Positions 6,624-11,583 of a stretch of DNA of 11,583 bases are shown piece after piece. A model generated the notes under the pieces. It did no database searches, had not been told where the DNA came from, and was given only the letters and a program-made list of their open reading frames with translations. How positions within the stretch are numbered: the first letter of the stretch is position 1; each line of letters opens with the position of its first letter. The DNA is from Pseudomonadota bacterium (GTDB taxonomy: Bacteria > Pseudomonadota > Gammaproteobacteria > Burkholderiales > Burkholderiaceae_C), in the NCBI GenBank assembly GCA_023415035.1, contig JAEZLX010000213.1:1-11583 (forward strand), written 5' to 3'. The position numbers were made by a program, and so were the translations under genes.

Positions 6624-7375
6624 TTGCCACCCCAGTGGACGAAGCGGCGCTCGGCAAGCAGGAAGATCAGGTTCATGGCGTAGCCCAGCGCGCCGGCGGC
6701 GAAGATGGCGGCATACATCTCTGGCATGTCGAAGACCATCTGCGCGTTCATCACACGCTGGCCCAGTCCGTCGGTGGACCCGATGAACATCTCTGCGACG
6801 ATGACGATCACGAGTGCCAGCGAGACACCCGAGCGCATGCCCACAAAGACCTGCGGCATGGATTCGAGCAGGGTCACGTCGGTCAGCACACGCCAGCGCG
6901 GTGCACGCATCACGCGGGCAGCGAGCTGGCGCTGCTTGCGTGCCCCCATCACGCCGTAGGCCACATTGAACAGGATCACCAGCGCCGCACCGAAGGCTGC
7001 GACCGCGATCTTGGTTTTCTCGCCCGTGCCGAAGATCACCAGGAATAGCGGGAACATGGCGGATGCGGGCGTGGAGCGGAAGAAGTCGATGGCGAATTCG
7101 ATCGACTCGTACAGGCGTTGCGAGGCACCCAGGATGATGCCCAGCGGCACGGCGATCACCAGCGCGACGGCAAACGACCCCAGCGTGCGCACGATGGTCT
7201 TGAGAAAGTCGTCACCCAGCGTGCCCTCGGTCATGCCGCTCCAGAACGCTTGACCCGCCTCGACGGGGGAGGGCAGCAGCACCGGATCGACGAGCTTGAC
7301 GGCATGGATGGCGGCCCAGCCGGCCAGCAGCAGGAAGACGCCCAACAGCGGACGAAAACGGTTCAACGACTTCAT
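6620..7375 (-). CDS. ABC transporter permease, SsuC/TauC type
   Basis: The 251-residue inner-membrane protein belongs to the BPD-type permeases of nitrate/sulfonate/taurine-like importers. Features are a first helix (about 9-27), the LPSP motif before the core (34-37), and about five further helices. The coupling (EAA) loop lies around 152-185: AARVMRAPRWRVLTDVTLLE followed by PQVFVGMRSGVSLALVIVIVAE. Helices 178-198 and 222-241 close the core. It would form the homodimeric channel for the ATPase encoded just upstream. Both ends overlap neighbours by ATGA (7372-7375 with the ATPase, 6620-6623 with the DUF3225 gene), so translation is coupled. The substrate is unknown, and the binding protein that normally feeds it appears broken (see the chimera at 8229-9221). 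Confidence 0.92.
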   Translation of the reverse strand: MKSLNRFRPLLGVFLLLAGWAAIHAVKLVDPVLLPSPVEAGQAFWSGMTEGTLGDDFLKTIVRTLGSFAVALVIAVPLGIILGASQRLYESIEFAIDFFRSTPASAMFPLFLVIFGTGEKTKIAVAAFGAALVILFNVAYGVMGARKQRQLAARVMRAPRWRVLTDVTLLESMPQVFVGMRSGVSLALVIVIVAEMFIGSTDGLGQRVMNAQMVFDMPEMYAAIFAAGALGYAMNLIFLLAERRFVHWGGK

Positions 7376-8202
7376 GCGCGCACCTCGCGTTGGAAGATTT
7401 CAAGAGCTCGGGTCTTGGTCTGGACGAAGTCGGGCGTGACCGTGGTGTCGGCGCTGCGGGGGCGCGGCGCGTCAAAGTTCAGACGTTCGGCCACGCGCGT
7501 GGGACGCTTGGTCAGCAACAGCACCTCGTCGGCCAGCAGCACGGCCTCGTCCAGATCGTGCGAGACGAGCAGCGTGGTGACTTCCCGCTCCTTGAGCACC
7601 TTCTGCAGGATGCCGCGCAGGAACATCACCATCTCGTAGTCCAGCGCTGAGAAGGGCTCGTCGAGGAAGAGCACCTCGGGCTGCACCACCAGCGCCCGCA
7701 TGATCGAAACCAGCTGCTGCTGGCCGCCCGACATCTGGTAGGGATAGCGGTTGAGGTCGAAGGAGACCCCGAAGCTGTCCACCACCTGGTCCAGCAAGGC
7801 CTGGCGTTCGGCCTTGGAGATGTCCAGGAACTGCAGCGGATAGCGGATGTTGTCGATCGCACGCATCCAGGGGAAGACAGCTTCGCGGTAGTTCTGGAAC
7901 ACGTAGCCGATGCGCGTCTCGTGGGCTTCCTTGCCTTCAAAGAGGATCTGGCCGCCGTCGTACAGCAGGATGCCCGAGATCATGTTGATCAGCGTGCTCT
8001 TGCCACAGCCGTTCGGACCGAACACCGAGGTTATCTTGCCCTTGGGAATGTCGAGGTCGAAGCCGTCGTAGACGGTGACGCCCTCGAATCGCTTGGTCAG
8101 GCCGCGCACGGTGATATGGGTGCCTTCCGGGAACCAGCGGTACTTGTTCTCGGCCGAGGCCGAGGGGGGTGTTGATGTGTCCATCGATGGCATGACGCGC
8201 AT
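7372..8202 (-). CDS. ABC transporter ATP-binding protein, SsuB/TauB type
   Basis: The 276-residue cytoplasmic ATPase has all catalytic motifs: Walker A GPNGCGKST (62-70), Q-loop VFQNYREAVFPW (Gln103), signature MSGGQQQ (157-163), Walker B VLFLDEP (177-183), D-loop SALD (185-188) and the switch His in LLVSHD (His215). The signature is followed by LVSIMRAL rather than the common RVAIARAL. Before the ABC domain there is an unusual 25-residue N-terminal extension rich in Ser and Pro. The start ATG at 8202 is supported by GGAG seven bases upstream (8210-8213 on the complementary strand); ATGs at 8193 and 8184 are alternatives that shorten the extension. It powers the permease encoded downstream and lies 26 bp after the chimeric gene. 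Confidence 0.93.
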   Translation of the reverse strand: MRVMPSMDTSTPPSASAENKYRWFPEGTHITVRGLTKRFEGVTVYDGFDLDIPKGKITSVFGPNGCGKSTLINMISGILLYDGGQILFEGKEAHETRIGYVFQNYREAVFPWMRAIDNIRYPLQFLDISKAERQALLDQVVDSFGVSFDLNRYPYQMSGGQQQLVSIMRALVVQPEVLFLDEPFSALDYEMVMFLRGILQKVLKEREVTTLLVSHDLDEAVLLADEVLLLTKRPTRVAERLNFDAPRPRSADTTVTPDFVQTKTRALEIFQREVRA

Positions 8203-8228
8203 GTCGTCGCTCCGTGTTGTGAGGCCTG

Positions 8229-9221
8229 TCAGAAGCCCTTGACCATGGACTTGGCGTCAATCTTGCTCTTGATGACGCCAAAGGATTCGCCCAGATCCAG
8301 GAAGGTCTGGAAGTCCTTGAGGTCGGCAGGCGAGAGGTCTTGCGCCAGGACCATGCGCGGCAGCGGCACGGTGGCGGCCAGTTGCGGGGGCACCTTCATG
8401 CCGGCCACGAGGTAGCCGCGTGCGCTGCTGTCAGCCTGTGCCTCCTTCACGCTGCGCGCCCAGACGGCGGCGAAGCGCTTGGCGACTTCGGGGTTTTCGC
8501 TGATGAACTTGGCCGAGAGCACGGCACCGGTGGCAAAGGCGCTGGCGTCCTTGTTGCCCAGCAGGTGGGTGGCGATGACACCGGTTTCCACACGCTTGCC
8601 GATCTTCTGGTCGACGAGGATGGTGGCCGAGGGCTCCAGCGTGTACGCCTGACAGTCGGCCAGGCGCAGGCTCCTGCGCTTTGCCAGCGGATGATCGGGT
8701 CGCAGCATGGCGCAAAGCGGCTGGTGAAGCCGGCTGATCACGCGCAAGTCATCACCCGGCGCCGGATCGTGCACCAGCACCAGTTCCACCGTGTCTTGCT
8801 CTAGCAGCTGCAGCAGATGATTCGTGACGCCCGACACCACCTGGACCTGGAACTGCACGCCCGGATGCTGTGTCTGGTACTGGACGATGGCGCTGGGGAC
8901 GAAATCGGTTGCCACCGATTCGGCACAGCCGAGCCGCACCGTGCCACGAACCAGTCCGCGAAGCTGCTCGATCTGCGACTCCGCCGAGCGCAGATCGGAC
9001 AGAGAGCGTCTCACGGCATGGATCAGAACCTCGCCGGCGGCTGTCGGGCGAACGCCGCGCGGCAAACGCTCGAACAACGGCGTGCCCGCCTGATCCTCAA
9101 GCTCAAGGATCATGCGGTTGAGCGCAGTCGAGGCCACATGCAGCTTTTCCGCGGCTTTGCGGATGGAGCCCGCACGGGCAACGGCGTCAAGATAGAGGTA
9201 GGCGCGTGGCGGATGTAGCAT
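8229..9221 (-). CDS. Chimera: LysR regulator N-terminus fused to ABC solute-binding protein C-terminus
   Basis: The 330-residue frame reads as two unrelated proteins. Residues 1-62 are a LysR winged HTH (YLYLDAVARAGSIRKAAEKL, then TALNRMILELEDQAGTPLF). Residues 63-90 are the linker helix, and 91-193 the first part of the LysR effector domain (VRGTVRLGCAESVATDFVPS; VELVLVHDPAPGDDLRVISR; PLCAMLRPDHPLA). From about residue 195 it becomes the end of an NMT1/SsuA-type binding protein: EPSATILVD, FISENPEVAKRFAAVWARSV, a DLSPADLKDFQTFLDLGESF stretch, and the ending KSKIDAKSMVKGF. The seam is near codons 193-196 (about 8634-8650). A full LysR would need roughly 100 more residues; the binding protein lacks its signal peptide and about 190 residues. 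The simplest reading is an in-frame deletion joining a LysR gene to the downstream binding-protein gene of the same operon. It may still bind DNA but cannot be a periplasmic receptor. Confidence 0.85.
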   Translation of the reverse strand: MLHPPRAYLYLDAVARAGSIRKAAEKLHVASTALNRMILELEDQAGTPLFERLPRGVRPTAAGEVLIHAVRRSLSDLRSAESQIEQLRGLVRGTVRLGCAESVATDFVPSAIVQYQTQHPGVQFQVQVVSGVTNHLLQLLEQDTVELVLVHDPAPGDDLRVISRLHQPLCAMLRPDHPLAKRRSLRLADCQAYTLEPSATILVDQKIGKRVETGVIATHLLGNKDASAFATGAVLSAKFISENPEVAKRFAAVWARSVKEAQADSSARGYLVAGMKVPPQLAATVPLPRMVLAQDLSPADLKDFQTFLDLGESFGVIKSKIDAKSMVKGF

Positions 9222-9284
9222 GACCGGATTTCGGGGAACAACGATGCGGTTCCAGATGCAGGTCCTGTGCCATGGGTTTCATTT

Positions 9285-9312
9285 ACTTTCTACAATGTAT
9301 ATTATGTAAAGT
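9285..9312 (+). other. dif-like XerC/XerD recombination site, probable prophage attachment site
   Basis: The 28-bp site has the arm ACTTTCTACAA (9285-9295), the centre TGTATA (9296-9301) and the arm TTATGTAAAGT (9302-9312). From memory, E. coli dif has the arms GGTGCGCATAA and TTATGTTAAAT around the same TGTATA. The centre matches 6/6, the XerD arm 9/11 and the XerC arm only 4/11. A good XerD arm with a degenerate XerC arm is what filamentous phages that integrate through XerCD usually carry. The arms are also partly palindromic (8 of 11 paired positions). It lies at the junction between the bacterial operon and the phage genes, so it is probably attL or attR of the prophage. Confidence 0.65.
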
Positions 9313-9370
9313 TAAAGGCGCGAGCATTGCAGAGCTTGCCAGCCCTGCGGCCACGGCCAACTGAGCCAGC

Positions 9371-9383
9371 GGACAAACTGTCC
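9371..9383 (+). repeat. Small inverted repeat over the ribosome-binding region of the HTH gene
   Basis: GGACA (9371-9375) and TGTCC (9379-9383) are perfect arms around AAC, ending three bases before the ATG at 9387. No ordinary Shine-Dalgarno is visible there. It could be a weak operator for autoregulation or a stem that limits translation, or chance. Confidence 0.3.
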
Positions 9384-9386
9384 AGC

Positions 9387-9719
9387 ATGAGAACACCGCG
9401 ACACCTGCCGCCGTTGTCGCTCATGCTCCGCGACATACCGGCCACACAACAAGAAATCGCCCGATACCTGGGCATCAGCACGCGGACACTACGCCGCTAC
9501 ATCACAGAAGATCAAGCACCCCGCGCCGTACTGCTGGCGCTGTTCTGGCGCACCCGCTGGGGAATCTCAGAAATCGAAACAAGAGCGCAGAACGAGGCCG
9601 CACGCTGGTTCATGCAGGCAAAGGCGCTGGAGCGCCAAATAGCAAGGCTTCAGGCCAAGATCGAGCGCCTGGAGGCGCTGGGGTCTTTCGGGTCTGCAAA
9701 CGAACCGCTATTCGCTTGA
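9387..9719 (+). CDS. Small inovirus helix-turn-helix protein
   Basis: From ATG 9387 the product is 110 residues. It has a helix-turn-helix around residues 18-40 (PATQQEIARYLGISTRTLRR), then APRAVLLALFWRTRWG (44-59), a coiled coil (about 66-97, with AKALERQIARLQAKIERLEA) and the ending GSFGSANEPLFA. The segments PRHLPPLSLML and PRAVLLALFW...RWG resemble small uncharacterised DNA-binding proteins that I recall from filamentous phages; this is from memory and not checked. It is on the strand opposite to the zot block and converges with it, as expected for a separately controlled regulator. It could be a repressor or immunity gene, but that is inference. The frame stays open back to a GTG at 9267, through the dif-like site; ATG 9387 is preferred because the upstream part lacks phage-like features. 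Confidence 0.78.
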   Translation: MRTPRHLPPLSLMLRDIPATQQEIARYLGISTRTLRRYITEDQAPRAVLLALFWRTRWGISEIETRAQNEAARWFMQAKALERQIARLQAKIERLEALGSFGSANEPLFA

Positions 9720-9752
9720 CTCGTGGGGGCCGTTGGCTACCGTGAGGTTGAC

Positions 9753-9797
9753 ATGGGGGGGTCGGCACCCCCCATCCCCCCCAGCCCCGCAAGCGGG
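9753..9797. terminator. Tandem GC-rich hairpins between convergent phage genes
   Basis: ATGGGGGG (9753-9760) pairs with CCCCCCAT (9768-9775) around seven bases, and CCCGC (9786-9790) pairs with GCGGG (9793-9797) around AA. They fill the 99-bp gap between the stops of the HTH gene and zot. A shared terminator is the simplest role. A hairpin in an intergenic region is also the form of filamentous-phage packaging signals, so that alternative stays open. Confidence 0.5.
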
Positions 9798-9818
9798 TCC
9801 CCGGTTTGTCTCCAGTGG

Positions 9819-10991
9819 TCAGCGCTCCACCCTTCCCTCACGCTGGGCAGCGTAGGCCAGCAACGCGGTGTTGTCGTAGCTCACCCGCGAGGGCTCGGAA
9901 CTGACCATCGGGCCAGGAGGCGGCAAGCCGGTCCTTGCACGTGCAGGTGGGATCAGTTGCGCCCCCGCTGGTGCCTCGGAGCCATCGGGCAGGAAGTCGG
10001 GCACATAGCCCCTGTCAGCGTAATCGCGACAGAGCATATCGGGAGTATCAAGCCGGTTCCCGCGCTGGTCATAGCACCGGCAGGCATTGGCCGTGGAAAC
10101 ACAGATCGCCGGGTAAGGCACCCAGGCCGGTTGGGTCAGATGGTCATACCTGGGCGCAGTATGCGGCATTCCATCCTGACGAGGCACGAATTGAGCCTTC
10201 CACTCCATTTGCGCCCTCACCCGCTCAGTGATCGAGTTGGGCGCAGAAGCAGGAACAGGCGCAGGCGCGGGAGCTGGAGCTGGGGACGTGCTGGCTGGCT
10301 GCTGGCTCGACTGTGCCGGCTGCTTGTTGCCCTTGCTGGTAATGTTGCTCATCAGGTTGGGCCACATGTAGAGCGCCCCGGCCAGGCCAACAACGAACAT
10401 CCAGAACACGAACGGGAGCCGGCGCTGTTGCTTGGTGTGCACCTTGGCCGAGCGGTAGAGCTGCTGAGCCTTGCGGCTGTAGCGGTATGGGTGCTTGGTG
10501 AAGGCGCCCTTGAAGTTCAGCGCGTTGGAGCAGGCATCCCACTCGTACACGATGGCAGCGCCCATCGAGCCGACGCGGCGCATGTGCAGATGCCGGCCCA
10601 CCAGCGCTCGGACGGCCGGGTCCAGCAGCTGGGGGTTCTGCGTCATGATGATCAGGTCAATGCCATCATGCCGGTGCGTCTCCAGGTACTCGACGGCGGC
10701 CGGCTTTTTGCTGCCGGTAGGCCGGTTGGGCCACACACGCTGCACCTCATCGAACACCACCACAGCGCCCGTCGTTTTGTTCTCATGCAGGGCCTGGAGC
10801 CATTCGGCGTCGATCAGCTCATGGTCGATGAGCAGGCCGTTGATGTTGCTGTAGATGGTACGCGGATATTCGACGGTGTTGCCGTCCTCGTCCTGACCCT
10901 TGACGGTGGTGCCCACCAGCGGCTGAAGGAGCTTATCGACTGTATAGAGGGTCTTGCCGCTACCAGGTGCGCCAGTAATGAGCGTGATCAT
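9819..10991 (-). CDS. zot: Zot-family filamentous phage assembly ATPase (pI)
   Basis: The 390-residue protein has a cytoplasmic N-terminal P-loop domain with Walker A GAPGSGKT (7-14), Walker B VVVFDEVQ (77-84) and the family segments YLETHRHDGIDLIIMTQNP (102-120) and LVGRHLHMRR (130-139). A single membrane helix (about 192-210) is preceded by a basic stretch (HTKQQRR), and a Pro/Ala linker (232-251) spans the periplasm. The C-terminal domain has four Cys (297, 304, 306, 321) and a disordered Pro-rich tail. Zot/pI proteins form the inner-membrane motor that extrudes the phage. The name zonula occludens toxin comes from the CTX-phage homologue; toxin activity cannot be inferred. Its ATG overlaps the DUF2523 stop (ATGA). 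Length and motifs suggest it is intact. Confidence 0.95.
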   Translation of the reverse strand: MITLITGAPGSGKTLYTVDKLLQPLVGTTVKGQDEDGNTVEYPRTIYSNINGLLIDHELIDAEWLQALHENKTTGAVVVFDEVQRVWPNRPTGSKKPAAVEYLETHRHDGIDLIIMTQNPQLLDPAVRALVGRHLHMRRVGSMGAAIVYEWDACSNALNFKGAFTKHPYRYSRKAQQLYRSAKVHTKQQRRLPFVFWMFVVGLAGALYMWPNLMSNITSKGNKQPAQSSQQPASTSPAPAPAPAPVPASAPNSITERVRAQMEWKAQFVPRQDGMPHTAPRYDHLTQPAWVPYPAICVSTANACRCYDQRGNRLDTPDMLCRDYADRGYVPDFLPDGSEAPAGAQLIPPARARTGLPPPGPMVSSEPSRVSYDNTALLAYAAQREGRVER

Positions 10992-11275
10992 GAGCTGGTA
11001 CCAAGAATGCGCGTTGCCTTGGTGATGGTCCAGATAGCAATGCGGGTATTAATGGCACCGAGGACGATGCCCAAGGCGGTGCCGCCGCCAGCGATCTGAA
11101 ACAGGGCCAGCAAATCTGCACCCATGCCAGTAGCCGAGGACACCAGCACGGACTTGATCTCGCCAATGACCAGATCAAGGCCGGTGATCGTCACGACGCT
11201 GAAGCCAAGAGCCAACAAGACCTTGGCCACAAGCGGACCAACAAGGGTAAGGAGCCATGCAGCAAGTGCGGGCAT
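10988..11275 (-). CDS. DUF2523 minor coat protein (pVI-like)
   Basis: This is a small 95-residue hydrophobic protein just before zot, the usual place of the DUF2523 family in Zot-type filamentous phages. It has long hydrophobic stretches at about 3-37 (PALAAWLLTLVGPLVAKVLL and on) and 62-83 (AGGGTALGIVLGAINTRIAI), separated by an amphipathic segment with IGEIKSVLVSSA. By position and type it corresponds to pVI, a minor coat protein at the end of the particle that sits in the inner membrane before assembly. The gene starts three bases after the attachment-protein stop and its own stop overlaps the zot start, so the three are one operon. The identification is by size, hydrophobicity and context. 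Confidence 0.85.
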   Translation of the reverse strand: MPALAAWLLTLVGPLVAKVLLALGFSVVTITGLDLVIGEIKSVLVSSATGMGADLLALFQIAGGGTALGIVLGAINTRIAIWTITKATRILGTSS

Positions 11276-11278
11276 AGG

Positions 11279-11583
11279 TCAGGCCTCCTTGGTAGCGCCA
11301 GAGACAATGAGAATGGCCGCAAACGTCGCCAACAGCACCGCCATTGGGTAAACGTAGGAGGACAGAAGTCCGCAGAAATACCCCATATTGGTAAATGTGA
11401 TGGAGCGCCCCACGACGTTGACCACCTTGTCTGCGGGACACGCTGCTGATGTGCCCAAAACGTTGTCAGGTGTCCAGCTCAGGGTTTTTGTGGTGCTGGG
11501 CATGGGAACATCACCCGGTTCGCCCAGGTTGGCACAGCTGACCCTGTTGGTGCCGGCAGGGCAATCCTCGACCTCCTCATCAC
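11279..11583 (-). CDS. TspB/pIII-like phage attachment protein, C-terminal end (partial)
   Basis: The frame enters from the right edge and ends at the TGA at 11279-11281, giving 100 visible C-terminal residues. They read CPAGTNRVSCANLGEPGD, then LSWTPD, AACPADKVV, GRSITF, a Cys at the start of a hydrophobic stretch (YFCGLLSSYVYPMAVLLATF and on), and a short TKEA tail. This Cys-rich segment plus terminal membrane anchor is the pattern of the TspB-type C-terminal domain in filamentous phages. It plays the part of pIII: binding the host receptor and releasing the particle. The N-terminal receptor-binding part is outside the window. An internal ATG at 11503 is not the start, because the open frame and conserved residues continue upstream of it. 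Confidence 0.82.
   Translation of the reverse strand, partial: DEEVEDCPAGTNRVSCANLGEPGDVPMPSTTKTLSWTPDNVLGTSAACPADKVVNVVGRSITFTNMGYFCGLLSSYVYPMAVLLATFAAILIVSGATKEA

Larger units (their letters stand above)
9285..11583. mobile_element. Filamentous (inovirus-type) prophage, left end, continues off the window
   Basis: The segment holds a dif-like site, a small phage-type HTH protein, and a block on the - strand in the order attachment protein, DUF2523, Zot, the usual structural and assembly order of Zot-type filamentous phages. The dif-like site suggests integration by the host XerC/XerD recombinase, since no integrase gene is seen. The replication initiator, ssDNA-binding protein and major coat protein should lie beyond the right edge. 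There is no sign of decay in the visible genes. The exact left border is inferred from the dif-like site. Confidence 0.85.

Noticed and set aside
9282..9305. The AT-rich stretch as a sigma-70 promoter
   Set aside because: TTTACT and TATTAT are only 12 bases apart, too close for a -35/-10 pair; the dif-like symmetry explains the sequence better. A promoter using other elements cannot be excluded.
9267..9386. A 40-codon N-terminal extension of the phage HTH protein from GTG 9267
   Set aside because: The extension would be translated through the dif-like site and lies partly in host DNA; ATG 9387 gives the compact phage-type protein.
9723..11099. A 458-codon open frame antisense to zot
   Set aside because: It lies opposite the clear Zot ATPase with Walker motifs and shows no domain of its own; long antisense frames are expected at this GC content.
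11279..11503. A separate 74-residue protein starting at the ATG at 11503
   Set aside because: The frame stays open to the window edge with characteristic CPAGTNRVSCANLGEP residues upstream, so it is the end of a longer attachment protein.

Overview
The window looks like a chromosomal segment of a high-GC betaproteobacterium, most likely in the order Burkholderiales. The evidence is the holB-pilZ-tatD block, a TctB/TctA tricarboxylate transporter of the kind abundant in that order, and a Zot/DUF2523/TspB filamentous prophage. I cannot name the species from the sequence alone.

Layout, left to right. (1) Bases 1-1548, + strand: the 3' end of holB (DNA polymerase III delta'), pilZ (type IV pilus assembly) overlapping it by an ATGA, and a TatD-family metal-dependent hydrolase. 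(2) 1555-2235: an exported ankyrin-repeat protein. (3) 2372-4402: tctB and tctA, the membrane part of a tripartite tricarboxylate transporter, with no tctC binding-protein gene beside them, followed by two strong hairpins. (4) 4628-6184, + strand: a gamma-glutamyltransferase-fold hydrolase without signal peptide (TTG start, perfect AGGAGG), related to the HpxW/YwrD type. (5) 6213-9221, - strand: a compact operon read right to left: a LysR/solute-binding-protein chimera, an ABC ATPase, an ABC permease and an AtzH/HpxZ-like (DUF3225) protein, the last three joined by ATGA overlaps. It converges on the hydrolase gene, with a hairpin between. (6) From about 9285 to the right edge: the left end of a filamentous (inovirus-type) prophage. 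It starts at a dif-like XerC/XerD site and carries a small HTH protein on the + strand. On the - strand are zot (assembly ATPase, pI), a DUF2523 minor coat protein (pVI-like) and the C-terminus of a TspB/pIII-like attachment protein that runs off the window.

How the parts relate. The HpxW-like hydrolase, the HpxZ-like protein and the nitrate/taurine-type ABC importer suggest uptake and breakdown of a small amide or ureide (oxalurate/oxamate-like), but the amidase partner (HpxY/AtzE) and its small subunit (HpxX/AtzG) are not in the window. The most striking feature is the first gene of that operon. Its first ~193 residues are a LysR regulator and its last ~136 residues are the C-terminus of a periplasmic solute-binding protein, in one uninterrupted frame. 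This looks like a deletion that removed the end of a LysR gene and the beginning of the transporter's binding-protein gene. The importer would then lack its own secreted receptor, and the regulator would lack most of its sensor domain. The prophage boundary lies only 63 bp upstream of this chimeric gene.

No tRNA, rRNA, CRISPR array or transposase was seen.
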